Below, piece after piece: positions 1 to 12,400 of a stretch of 64,000 nt of DNA. A model generated the notes under the pieces. That model was not told where the DNA came from, made no database searches, and was given only the letters and a program-made list of their open reading frames with translations. Numbering within the stretch: position 1 is the stretch's first letter; every line of letters starts with the position of its first letter. The stretch is taken from NCBI GenBank assembly GCA_016758965.1, contig JAEPRB010000084.1, positions 62,001 to 126,000 on the forward strand. The letters run 5' to 3'. The position numbers and the translations under genes were made by a program. Source of the DNA: Circinella minor (lineage: Eukaryota > Mucoromycota > Mucoromycetes > Mucorales > Lichtheimiaceae).

Positions 1-2600
1 TTTAGGTATGCACAGCGATGGAGCAGGTAAGAAATATAATATATAACATATATTTGCATAGTAACAAGGAGAGAGGAGATAACGATTAATGTAGATTAAA
101 TATTAATTATGTATGGATTATAATCGTTAGGCAATATCCTAGATGAAGAGTTATCACAACTTTATGACTCATCTAATGAAATTGATGTAAGATTGATTGG
201 ACGTTTTTTTTTTATGGTATAAATTGACTCACCAGTCTCCATAATAATCATTTTATTTCACAGGTGCCATCACCACCATCAAATAACATACCTCTTTCCG
301 AATTTCTTCTTTTATCAGGTATCACATTTGCTGATGATCCTGTAATCAATGATAAAAGAAGGACATCTGCTTTCGATGATAGTGAAGGTATCTATTTTTA
401 ATAAATAATATTAGAAATCCTTGATACAGTTTAAATAGAAATTAATATTTTTTTTTGGCCTATCAGGACCAGTACGAGTATCTGAACAGGCTATAGCTGC
501 TGCAATTACTATTCCAGAATTGGATATGTATAAAACAGTAAGTTGATGATAATTTATTATGGATAAAAAAAAATGACAATAACAAAAAAAAATCACTTTT
601 TTTTTTAATATAATTAGCACTGTGAAGAATTAAAAGAATTTATTACTGCGGATGAAGAAGCAATTGATAGAATTGATAAAGAAGCAAGTGCAAATAATCC
701 AACACTATTTCGTAAATATCTTGCTGGTAATTTAAAGACTCAAAATGAAATTGATGTATGTAATCTTTTTTTTTTTTAAAAAAAATGAATACTTTTGAGA
801 AGGGTGTAAAGATGTATATATTTCCACAATTCATTAATATAGGATATGAAAACATATATATATATATATATAGGAAAAGTTAGTAAATATTAAAGAATAT
901 GCTGCTCACAAGGCTACTCAAACCCTTTTCGAATGGAAGCAAACCAAACATGATAACTTGATAACTAATTTACAACCTCATGTACAAAAATTAAATGAGG
1001 TAATAATAATAAAAATTGAGATAATAGTATAACTAAAAAAAAGAACAAAAAAAAAAAAAAAGAGTTAGAAACGGGATTGACAATCGACTATGAATTAGGA
1101 AGAACAATATCTTGAAGCAGCTGATCAACGAATTCGATCCAGTAAAACTGACTTGGATAAAAATCTTGAAGAACTTGAACAAAGAATTGCAAACTCTAGG
1201 AAAAAGTAATTTATAATTCAATTACAGTTTTTTTTTTTTTTTACAAAGAAGATACTAAACCATATATATCCATTAGACTCGAAGAGCGTCATAAAATCAA
1301 GTTTGCAGATAAAAATAAACAAGATGAAATTAAAGAACAAAGGTATTATTAATGTGTAAATCAAGTTAAATAAGTATAATTGATTTTTTTTTCTTTTCTT
1401 TTCTTTATATAATTTTTAGAGCTATATTGGATGGATATCGTTCAGATATTGCTGTAATTACTGAAAAAGAAAATGTATTGATGGATACAATAAACAATTC
1501 GAACAAACAACGAGAAGAACTTGAAGCAGTAAGTTGTAAACTTTTAATTAATTAATTGATATACTGATTCTTATTATCTATTCATAACCTATTAGGAAAT
1601 TGTCAAATATGAAAAAGAACAAGGTGTAGCAGCGAATCCAGAAAAAGCATTACAACGTGCAAAAGGTAATTTATTACGCCAATAGTAATAACTATAACAA
1701 TCGTTTGGCTTTTTTAATAGGTGGTCTAATTACATAGACTAACAATTTTTTTTTTTTTCAATTAGAAAAATATGAAATGACACGAACATATTTAGGCATG
1801 AGAGTACTAGAATATACCGATGATATGATTGACCTTATAATTTTCAATGATATATCTATCAAGATTATCGATCCAAAGAAAAACCCACGACCACCCAATA
1901 ATGTTCTTGTAAATCTTCTAGGATCTCGTCTAGAGTATTATGAAAATTTTTCAAAGATTATTGATGGGTTACGAGGAATAGTACAACATAAACAAGACGT
2001 AAATGAGGTAAAATGATAGTATATAATAGGATCTATCTATATATATACCTTAAAAAAAAAGATAAGGATTTATTTATTAATTCATATATAAATTAACTGT
2101 AAATAGATTGTAGAAACTGTAACACTTCATTGGAATTTTGCACGTGAAATGTACCGAGAACTTTTTAAAGCGGGTGCTCGTTTTTTTACTAAAATTATTC
2201 CTTTGGAAAATGAAGATGGTATTAAATGTATTATGGAACCTACTAATTTTGTACATCATACAAAGATGACGATCACTTTGGAAGTGCCAATACAAGATAT
2301 TTATAAATATCCAAGTATTAATATGGATCATGTTACTGTTAAACTAGATCGTGCTCCAAAAGAAGTATTGTAAGTAATTTTTTTTTTTTTTTTTTACATG
2401 TAAAAGCAATATTTTTACTAACAAATGTATATAATTTATATAGACAAGAATATGCTGAACAAGTAGCGCGTGAATTATTACAAAAAAATGGATTCCTTGG
2501 TCTGAGGAATACTTTACAAACTATTTCTGATCGAATTAAATCTAAACCAACATCATCTTCTATTTCACTTTCTAACCGCATAACAAATGTAAATACATAA
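1..2600 (+). CDS. spc7: Spc7/KNL1 kinetochore scaffold, C-terminal part (5' truncated by window)
   Basis: Kinetochore scaffold of the KMN network, which links centromeric chromatin to microtubules and the spindle checkpoint. About 517 residues are visible over 13 spliced exons: 1-26, 131-186, 264-387, 467-537, 618-755, 874-999, 1099-1205, 1277-1342, 1420-1528, 1596-1665, 1766-2007, 2107-2369, 2444-2600. Phase is kept at every junction and the stop is TAA. The Spc7-type segment IPLSEFLLLSGITFADD lies near the visible start. A long coiled coil follows (EELKEFITADEEAID to about QREELEAEIVKYEKEQ), then a compact C-terminal part (from KYEMTRTYLGMRVLEYTDD) matching the RWD domains that bind the Mis12 complex. 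The N-terminal MELT/PP1-binding half lies upstream of the window. The first exon (1-26) is the least certain. The family assignment rests on motif recall, not a search. Confidence 0.88.
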
Positions 2601-3595
2601 TTAAGCATATCATCATCATATATATAAATATTATACAAAAAAAAAAAAAAGAGAGAAGAACCATAATTTTAATTACAGTAATATAATAATAAAGCTTTAC
2701 ATGTTTATATATCCTACAGTCATAATAAAAAAAAAACAGCATGTTTTGAAATTGAAAGGATAGAAACAGTAGTCTATACGTAATGATTGCTATTTATGTG
2801 CAAATAGATAATTAGCGTAGAGGAATCGCACTATTAAATATTATGAGTTTTATTACTACATATACGAATTAAGTAAGTTACGTATGATTCAAGTATCTTG
2901 ACTTCTTTTCTAATGATAAACATTAATATTATTATTTCAGTTCCTGCACAATAAGAACAAGATGACTAAATATAATGTATATATATATACGTATGATAAA
3001 AAAAAAGTATGTACGTACGTACACTGAAAACAGAATTCAAACAATTCTTTCACTGGTGTTGTCTATAAATTACTTTTATGATCTTTTGATCCTATTACTT
3101 TTGAGGAGGGCAAGTGAAAATAGTTTAAATTAGTGAATTTGACAAACCAAATGATACATACATAGATACTTGCAGTATCTCGTTATTATAATACCCTAAA
3201 TTGGAAAAAAAATAAAACTCCAATTTTTGATCTCGTTCCAAAATTATATAATTTATGTATATATTAAATAATTGAAAAAAAAAAACAACAACAACTCGTC
3301 ACAAAGTACTTTATAAAATACATTTCTTTTTTCCGTGATATATATATATATAAGGTGTTTGATACGTAGTTATTATTATTTGAAGGTATATATATTGTAG
3401 AGAGTATACGTAATAATCGAAGAAAAAGATATCAAGTAGGACAAATTTGCGTGGGAAAAAAAAGGATAAGAAATCAGTTACATTGAAATATGAAGAGTGA
3501 AAGTTGAATTATTTACAAAGTTATTAGAATAAAAGAAGAAAAAAAAAAGGATAATTGTATTATAGTAGGAAAGATAGAAATGGAGTGGAGGGGTA
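2601..3595. other. intergenic, convergent 3' ends
   Basis: AT-rich spacer between the converging Spc7 and GID4 genes. It has several poly-A runs, a short TA-rich stretch near 3340-3360 and a GTACGTACGTAC run near 3011. No open frame with coding character was seen on either strand. It probably holds the two 3' untranslated regions. Confidence 0.6.
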
Positions 3596-4877
3596 TCAAC
3601 GGAATTCAAAACTACCAAAGCAACGCTGATCATCATGCTTTAATTTAATCTCTTGATACCTATTTTATAATAAATATTATTAGTTATTATATAAAGAACT
3701 TTCTTTTAATTCAATACACCTTTTTTTTTTTACGTACCAATCTGAATGATGACGAAAAAAGTAATATCCAGTAATTTCATTTGTGGATCGTTTATAACAT
3801 ATATAATAAAACCCTGCAAAACTTGCTCCATCAATATTACTCACACGATGATCAGGAACTAAAAAATGTTCCTTCCAACGCATATACACGTAATCTTTAT
3901 CTGTTGGATCATATACAAAATCATCTCGATTGAATATATCAATATATGAATGAAATGAAGGAAATCGTTTCTATAACAACCAATCATAGTAACCAAAAAA
4001 ATAAATAAAAATACAATGTTTTCTTTTTTCCTATCTAATTTTTTTTTTTTGATAGTTTTACCCAATGTGCTACATCAATACGTTGTTGTGCTTGCCATTT
4101 TCGAGTAAGAAATGAATATTTTGGACCAATAATTTCACCTTCAAAAAAAGTCTAATTTTCAAAAAGCAAGGAATGGAGATGTTTTGAATAAAAAATATGC
4201 TTTTCAATACAAGTTTAGTTAAATTTAAATCATCCTTTACCGTTAGTTCGGGAAATTCAGTGGTAAGACCTTTAATGTTTAAATAACCCGTAATCATACT
4301 CTCATTAATATCAACATGCTATATGAAATCATCACAAAATAATATATATATATATATATATAGTTGTATTGTTATTGATTTATTTTCCAAATCAACACAT
4401 GGATTGTTTTAATACAAAAAGTTGAAAAAAATAAAATAAACTCCAACAAACCTGAATATCAACAACGACTTCATATTTATTTGTTCCACATTCTTGAATA
4501 CCAACAAATCGAGAACCTGGATAAAGTAAACCTAAGCGAGTATTTGGAAGTCGTTGATTCGATATATCCACCCACATTTCTTCAGCATGACGTGATGTTA
4601 AAGAAGGAATGGTTTCATTTTTTTGTTGTTGTTGCACCTGTTTTTGTTCATTAGTATGAGAAATAGTTTCTTGAGTTAATCGTTTGTTAGCATCTGAAAT
4701 AGTTTTTCTAGTTCGTCTTGTTCCACGCTAATTTTTTTTTATTATTATTACACGATATTATTAGTATTTAAGTTTGTCACTTGGCTATATATATATATAT
4801 ATATATATTCTTACAGTATAAATCTCTACTGGTAACGGTCGTGATGGAATAGTAGTTCCTGAAGATGCAATTGGCAT
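3596..4877 (-). CDS. GID4: GID4/VID24, substrate receptor of the GID/CTLH E3 ligase
   Basis: Recognises Pro/N-degrons and recruits targets (gluconeogenic enzymes in yeast) to the GID/CTLH ubiquitin ligase. Six exons: 4815-4877, 4452-4727, 4241-4318, 4062-4151, 3738-3970, 3596-3659, giving 267 residues. The family signature runs almost unbroken from residue 82 on: [84 protein letters not shown] (here [14 protein letters not shown]), and the C-terminus GSFEFR. The last donor is GTACGT, not the in-frame GTAAAA a few bases on; only this choice restores the conserved WYQ...FEFR end. The N-terminus is short and disordered (TT, PSRPLP, QQQQ). The ATG at 4877 opens the frame in exon 1 directly after an A-rich leader. 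Confidence 0.95.
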
Positions 4878-5051
4878 GTGAATTATATTAAAAAGAAGTT
4901 TAGAAAAAGAAAAAAGTAAAAAGAAAAGAAGGAATAGAAAGAATAAAAAAAAAGTAAGGATATAAAAAGTTCCAACCCCCTCTTTGAAAATTTATGTAAA
5001 TGTGATTCGCGTGGATAACTTTATATATATAAATAAATATATGAAACTTAG

Positions 5052-5092
5052 CGTGTGTGTGTGTGTGTGTGAGAGAGAGAAAGAGAAAGAGA
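5052..5092. repeat. (GT)n(GA)n microsatellite
   Basis: Compound dinucleotide run: about nine GT units followed by GA-rich units. It lies in the GID4 5' flank. Confidence 0.9.
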
Positions 5093-5512
5093 AAATAATA
5101 TTATATAGTAAGTTGTAGCACCTCGTTTTAATGTATTCTCCTTCTTCTTTCAGAAAACCATTTTTAAACATTTGTATAAAACTTGTCATTGACTAGTTTA
5201 ATTATTATTATCACGCATCAATTTGATCATCGAACATAGTAGGTAGCATTTGTGTTTTATACTTTATTTGTGTCACTCAATTACGTAGTTAAATATTTTA
5301 TTATTCACATAATTATACATATTGTGTGTCACCTTTCATCATCATCATCATCTCCCCCCTCCCATACAATATTAAATATAATTATATTTTAATATTTTAA
5401 TATATATATACGATATTTTTATTTATTTATTTATATTTATATCTATTGTAAGAAAACTCTGTACATAATGATGGTATTTATATGTATACATAGGGATGGA
5501 GTGGGAGAGAAG

Positions 5513-5513
<1 letters not shown>

Positions 5514-5546
<33 letters not shown>
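5514..5546. repeat. (TA)n microsatellite
   Basis: Pure TA run of about 16 units just downstream (minus strand) of the stop of the following gene. Confidence 0.9.
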
Positions 5547-5550
<4 letters not shown>

Positions 5551-5615
5551 CTTGTTGCTGTGGACGGGAGAAGAGAGGGGAAAAGGGAAAGTTTAGTTAT
5601 ATATATGTGTATATA

Positions 5616-6231
5616 TTACAAGATGTGACCTTCAGTATAACCAAGTGATCGCATCACCTCATCCAATTGTTCTTCAACAGTAGGATTTTCCTTTGGAGAT
5701 AATTCTTCTTGATCGGATGCAATCATTTCAAGTAAACTTGGTAAAGTAGCACCATGGGCATAATAAACATCTGTTGTAGAAGAATCTCTTCTATTAGCAT
5801 AAGATGAAATATAAGTTGCTTGTTCTTGTTCCCATTTTTCTTGTTGTTGTTGTCGTTGTTGTTGAAGTTTTTGTTCACGTAAACGATGAGGAGATCTTTT
5901 TGGAATTGGAGGTGGTGTTACAACTGGTGTTGTTGATATAGCACTTTCATAATTAATATTATTTGGATAATTCTTTAGTAAATCAGGACTTAATCCCATT
6001 AATGTCAATACGCGTTCTTCAATTTGTTCTTCATCTTCTTCATCTTCATCATCTATTTCTTCTTCTTCCCCTTTGATTTCATCTTGAGCTTCATTTACTT
6101 GGAGTTTACTTTCATAACCATTTGAATCTTCAGATGCAATAAAAAAACTTTTACGTTTTCCTAGTTTCTTGACAACACCCCATACAACAGTACCATCACT
6201 CATCTCACGTACTTCAACGCCTTCCAACTGC

Positions 6232-6265
<34 letters not shown>

Positions 6266-8460
6266 GCTGTTGTTCTTCTTCATAATTTGTAATGTTACTA
6301 TTATTATTACGTCGTTTTGAAACTTGTCGTTTGACAGATGTTTGACGTGTAATCATAGTAGCTGTTTGTTGAGAACCTTGATCTTCATCACTATCAGGTG
6401 TTGAGGATCGTTGTTGCAATTTTTGTCTTGTTGTAGATAAAGTAGATTTTGATGGTATTGAAGATGAAGGAATAAGTGGTATATGATTCTTTTCAATATT
6501 TTGTAAGAAATTTTCAGAATCAGGTTGAACATAAATAATAGTACGTCGTACAATCTGTGCTCGCGAATTTTTTGTATTATTATGATTGCTATTATCCTCA
6601 TTCATGTTGACTTTTTTAGGTGCACGGCGAGATAATCGAGCAGTACTTAATAACTGTGAAAGTAATCGTTTTCCTTTACTTTGATTATTATTCATTGTTG
6701 AATCATCTTCATCGTTTGTTGTTGTTGTTGTTGTTGTTATTGTACTAGTGGTTGTAGTAGAAGAGTTATTATTGTTATTATTGGATCCTTTCTTTTTGTT
6801 ATGTCCCTGTGCATTATGTTTTAGAACAGCAAGTGCAGCAGGTGATAGTGCACTATGAGATCGTTTCTTTTTTAATCCTTGTTGTGATTGTTGTTGTTGA
6901 TTAATATTATTATTACGTTGAGGAATTACATTGGTGGTACTAAAATTTCGCATAAGACCCTTGATTGAAGATGTCGATTGTGATCGAGCTCGATTACGAA
7001 GACTACCGAACAAATTAAGTGACATGGTGCGACTTGATCCACTAGGTGGATTGGTCTCATTATTGAAAGCAGAAGATGAATTATTAATAGGTGACGGTGA
7101 TGATGATTGTTGTTGTTGATCACTTGTTGGTGCAGGTGGTGGTGGGGGTGGTTCTTTGTTAGTACCAATATCTGTAGCTACTTGACTGAGATCCATATCC
7201 ATCAATTCTTTAAAACGAGAACTTCGACTCGCATTAGATGATGATTTACTTCTTGTACTAATACTGGGTCTCTTTTCTCCTTCTAATGGTTGTTCAACAA
7301 CAATAAATTCAGTTAAATTATCTTCTTCGTCTTCTTCTTCTTCAACAAGAATTTTGTCCGAATCATCATATATATCATATTTCTGTTGTTGTTTTACGGA
7401 TTTGGATGATGATGATGAAGTTGATGACGAGGTACTTGCGACGGAATTATCGGATAATCGTGCCAATTTCTTTTTTGGTAACCACGAGGTTGTATTTTCG
7501 ATCGGATTGCGTAATTTTTGTAAAGAAAAACCTCTGGAACGCGTAGGCTTAGGTGACACGGAAGGTAGACTATTACGACCAATTGGAGTAGTAACCGTAG
7601 TACTATTATTACTATCACTTATAATACTATTCGTGTTATGGGTGACAGGGGTTGTTACAGGGGAAGAAGTGGCTTGGGAAGAAGAAGAGGATGATTCCAT
7701 TGATGTTGCACCAATATCTAAGCACAGAAAAAAAAAACAATGCAATTCCGAAATGTCAAAATGTCAACCCTTAAGAGATTACACCAACTTTTTTGTGCAA
7801 CCCTAAAATACATAATGAAATGAAAAGTTTAATCTTACCATAGTCATTTGAATCATGAGTAGTAATAGTTAAACTTTGTTTTTGTTGTTGGGTAGTAACA
7901 ATCTTATTACTAAGAAATGAAAATGATAACTCTTTTTCTTTTTCAAAAGCAGGAGGTGAAGGTAATAAATCTTTTTGAATGGGGTCATTCCATTCAATTT
8001 TTTCACATGCATATTCTTCTTCTTTTTGAGTTCTTGTTGAAGGTGTCATCCTTGTTGGTAAAGGAGGCCACTGTGTCATTCCTTCATCATTTTTTCGTTG
8101 TCGTGCCATTACTTGACTTTTTCGTCGGATTTCCATTAATTTTGCAAATTCCAATTCATCTTGTTCGGTTAAAATTAATTTACTTTCTCGAGAATGAATA
8201 ATAGAAAGTCGATTGTCATAAAGTTCCTTAGCAAAACCGGTTAAATCAATAGGGGGTGTAATTATTGATTGATAGTCAGGTACTTCTTTGTTTATATTAT
8301 TTTTAAGAATGAATTCATCATTTTCTGGTAATTGTTGTTGCTGTTGGAATACCAAATCGGCATTATCCTCGTTGTTCTTTTTTTTGTCTGTATCAAAATC
8401 ACGATAAAAATAGTTTATACTAGTACTTTCATGATCTAGTAATTCTTGTTCTTGTTCCTG

Positions 8461-8493
<33 letters not shown>

Positions 8494-8962
8494 ATTGATT
8501 GGTTAGGTGTCATTAAAATAATATGACCTGAGAAACAAATGGGGTGGGATGTTTTTGATCGGTTCTTATTTATTATATACTCCAAATTACCTTAAAATGT
8601 TTGGGGGACTCCGACAATGGATCATCTTGATATTTTTCCTTATATTGAAATATATCATCATCGTCGTCATCATTTTCGTTATTATTACTATAAATTCCTT
8701 TATCAGGACATATTTCGAGTTCAGGGGATGAAGGTGGTGACAGAACTGGAGTTTTAGTTGTATCATCATTATAATGAATAGTTGCTACTGTTGACTTGGT
8801 CATCATCATCATTGTTCGGCCAGTTTTATTATTATTGTTATTGTCTTCATTAATCATTACACGGTTATGTAGTACATCATCACAAGGTCGAAACGAACTT
8901 TTATCTGATCCTGGTTCAATATTGGTTTGAACAACAAGAGATTCTTTAAAATGATCAGACAT
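5616..8962 (-). CDS. Large low-complexity fungal protein, function unknown
   Basis: Not recognised with certainty. Three exons (8591-8962, 7839-8457, 5616-7717) give 1030 residues. Most is Ser/Thr/Asn/Gln-rich, with basic Ser-Arg patches, a proline run (PPPPPPAP), a Glu/Asp block and a polyglutamine tract (about residues 805-828). Only the end looks ordered: residues 832-870 (MSDGTVVWGVVKKLGKR) and 980-1000 (DVYYAHGATLPSLLEMI). Together these resemble a pair of short motifs I associate with uncharacterised fungal polarity/cortex proteins (a DG.V.WG(I/V)V block followed by a Y......L..L(I/L)E block). Exon 2 has a helical basic stretch (ELEFAKLMEIRRKSQVMARQ). No membrane segment or signal peptide. 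It is transcribed in tandem between TRAPPC11 and GID4. A cortical or signalling adaptor is only a guess. Confidence 0.85.
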
Positions 8963-9474
8963 GATTTTTTGCTTTTCAAATCTTTAAGATCGATAGAGTT
9001 GACTTGTGAAAACAAAAAAAAAGAAAAATAGAAAAATATACAAAAAAAATAAAGAAAACTAGAATAACATGAAACAATAAAAAGAAAAATGAGAAGAAGA
9101 AGAAGAAAGAGAAGAGAGAAAATGAAAAATGAAAAATGAAAAAAAAAAAAAAAAATTAGTTCGAGTTTATAATTATTGTTTTTTTTTTAAGTTAAGCATC
9201 CTTTCTATTCCCCCCCCCCAATTAAAAAAAAATTCTGTAAATGGGAACAGTCGTTAAATTACAATGGTTACACACGGCCACGGAAACACAAAAACTAACA
9301 CACAGACCCCAAAGAAAAGACAAAAAAAAAAACATGTAATTAAAAACAATTAAAATATTATTTAACTATGATTTTATAATATAAAGAAATAATTATAATA
9401 GAACTATAAAACACGGTCTTTTAATATTATTTTTTTTTATTATTATTAAAAGAAAATCATTATGTATTCTTATA
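8963..9474. other. intergenic, A/T-rich
   Basis: Promoter side of the preceding gene and 3' flank of TRAPPC11. It is rich in GAAGA/AAAAATGA words and poly-A on the plus strand, that is, pyrimidine-rich on the transcribed strand just before the ATG at 8962. No open frame was seen. Confidence 0.55.
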
Positions 9475-12400
9475 TTAATTATAATATCGACGAGCATTAA
9501 CAAAAGTAAATGGTGGTGGCCATTGTTCAGATCCTCCTTGTTTCAATAGTTTCTTATCATCAGAGACTAACATTTCCACGGGTACCTCCTTTTCTGTACC
9601 TTGCTGTTTGGCGATCACTTTCAACTTTGGAAGTCGTACTTTTCCTGCTAATAATGGATAACATGTATAATCATAAGATGTATGTGAAAGTGGTAAGACA
9701 CGTCCTTTCAATATTTTCAATCCAGAATATACAAATGCATCTGAAAGTTCCACAGAAGCTGTATATTCAGCAAGATGAACTGTTGGATTATATATCGTAT
9801 ATGTTAATCGAAAAGGTTCCCCTACATGAATATCGTTTGGTGCATCTATTGTTTTTTTAATTTTATATTAGCTATAAATAAATCATAAATATCATTTTTC
9901 ATAAACTTTATGTATTCATGTGCTTATATTTTTATTTATTATTATTTTACCTGCAACAACGCTGAGACTTTGTTGCCTGAATTCAAGAGTTGGCATGGGT
10001 ACAGCTGTCTGAGAATAAGGGGAAGATTCTTGGCCACTCCTAATATTTTAGATATAGCCCCCCCCCCAAAAAAAATAATAACAACCAATCAGTATATCTT
10101 AACCAACTTTCCTCCTTCATCTCTTTTATCATGATTATATATATATATATATATAAATAAAGAGATTGATCTATTACTTTACCTTCTCCAATAAATAATA
10201 ATAGATCCAACTGGAATTGTAGGTTGTGGTTCAGTAATATCATTTGTTGCCATTCGAAACAAATAATTTGTATCACAAACATATCCTAATGTCCATACTA
10301 AGAATAAAATAAAAATTAATATGTAAAATGATGCTAACTATACTTATATTAAAAATATATGCACACATATTTTCTCTATTTTTACCTTGCTTATTATTTG
10401 TAATGGGTTCTTTATCCGATGTTGAAATAAGGGTCAAAGATGTATAAGGATGATCAAAAGTCTTTATCAAGTAAAAAAATAAAAATAAAATGGTTTAAAA
10501 ATATCCCTGTTTTTTTTTTTTTTGTGGGACTAGTTTCTTCTTATCCTCCCCCCCTTAGGACACCCCTCGGTCCTTCTTTGAAAAAAAAAAGGTATTTCTT
10601 TCTTTACCTCTTGTTTAAGTTCAATTTTTTCAACTTCAAGATCATTTGTAGAACAACAACGAATAGATCCATTAATCAACCATTTCTCAGTTTTCTTAAG
10701 ATCAGGTGCTGTTGTTGTTATATTATTAGATAACTGGTCACAATGTGGATAAAGTTTAAAGTTACTTTCAAATGGGGATCTAAATGGAATTCTGAAAAGT
10801 TCGCGCTTTTCAATAAAATGAGACGTCGTTTCTTGTTGACCTTCTTCATCCTTATTATCTGCTGAGTGATAAGATGCCTAAAATTAAAATAATTATTATT
10901 AATATGAAAACAATACTTTTTTTTTTACCCTCGTAAAAATAACATGTAAGTTTACCATCAATGATACAACACGAATGCCTGGTAAATCTCCTGCATGAAT
11001 ATAAACTGGTTTGGTTATTGATTGTCCAGATTCGATACGACCAAATTTAATTTTAGTAGTTTCTTGGATATTATTGGTATCATTTCTTGATAAAGTGATA
11101 TAATCTGATTATAACATTGTTATTATTATTAATATTATAATTGATTGTTTCTTTCTTAACCTTTTTTTTCTTTTTTTTTTACCTTTTTCTGAAGGATCTT
11201 TTAATTCAGCTTGTAAGTTTACATCAATTGCATCTTGTTCTTGGTTTTGAATAGTAATATTAAGTTCAAAATATTCATCAAGTAATGCTTGAGTTGCATA
11301 GTCAGCAATTAACTTGACACGTGGGGGTCTCTGAGATATTCTATATTACATAAATCACCATGCGTAGTGAGTATATTATAATCTATTTTTGCATAAATTT
11401 CAATCATACTTTATCACATTAAGTTCACCGCTGCTTTCCAAAAAAGTAAATTTAGGTGAACGGCCATCTGCAAAAAATTAATAATAAAAACGTGTTTCAA
11501 TTTCGTCAGTTTCTTTTTTTTTTTTTTTCATAGACTTCTCCCGCCAAATTATTTTATTTACCTTTAGATTCCTCAAGCCACTTTCTCCTGATCAAGTGCT
11601 TTTCTACTTCAACAGGTCGATCCATATCATAATTTAAACTCACGTGCCATTGTGGTGATTGAATATCCAAACATATCCCAATAATCTAAATAAAATAAAA
11701 AACCCCACAATTAATAAAGAACTAAATGATATTGAATTTTTTTTTTATGTTTATTTACCTTAAGTTCACAACATTCTTTTGGTACAATACATCCTTCATA
11801 GACTTTGGTTTGATTCTTGACCACACGAAGATCAACTTCTTTAGTAGACCACCCCGTATATTCACCTTCATTCAATGTCTGTAAATCTTGACGACAGTCC
11901 ACATAGGTCAAATTCTTTAATCCACTTTCATCTTCCTTGTTACTATCTGTTAACACGATATTATATCGAGGATTATTAAACAAAATACGCATTTGATTGA
12001 ATCGGAAAGGTGTCGGTGGACTTGTTTTTCCCGTTTTCAAAACGACTTGAAATCGAACAGGTGCATCCACAAAATTGCCTCTTGTTTGAAACTGAGCATC
12101 ACAATTTAACATGGGATTAATTTGATCCATATGAATAACCAACGAAGTTGATTGTTGTTCTTTTTGATCACCATCATCCATTCTCTTATAAAGTACGTCC
12201 ATTAATTCATTCTGAATATCGTGTCGTTTTTGTTCAGACATTGGAAGATCACTTGACATAAGTTCTATCAAACATTCCAATGCTCTTTCCCAAGACCCAA
12301 GTTCTTTGGCACATCGTAATGACCATCGCAAAATGGATGTTAATATCATATTCCAATTCTCTTTTCTATATGTCTTGCCAATACGTTCAAAAAACTTTAA

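Larger units (their letters stand above)
4878..5615. other. intergenic, GID4 promoter side and 3' flank of next gene
   Basis: Contains the presumed GID4 upstream region and the 3' flank of the tandem minus-strand gene. It is dominated by simple repeats (GT/GA at about 5052-5092, TA at about 5514-5546) and C-rich or ATC-rich short runs near 5340-5360. No coding frame was seen. Confidence 0.6.

Noticed and set aside
7354..7806. Plus-strand frame of 150 residues with a hydrophobic segment
   Set aside because: Shadow of the large minus-strand gene; the apparent membrane segment is antisense of Asn/Ser/Thr codons.
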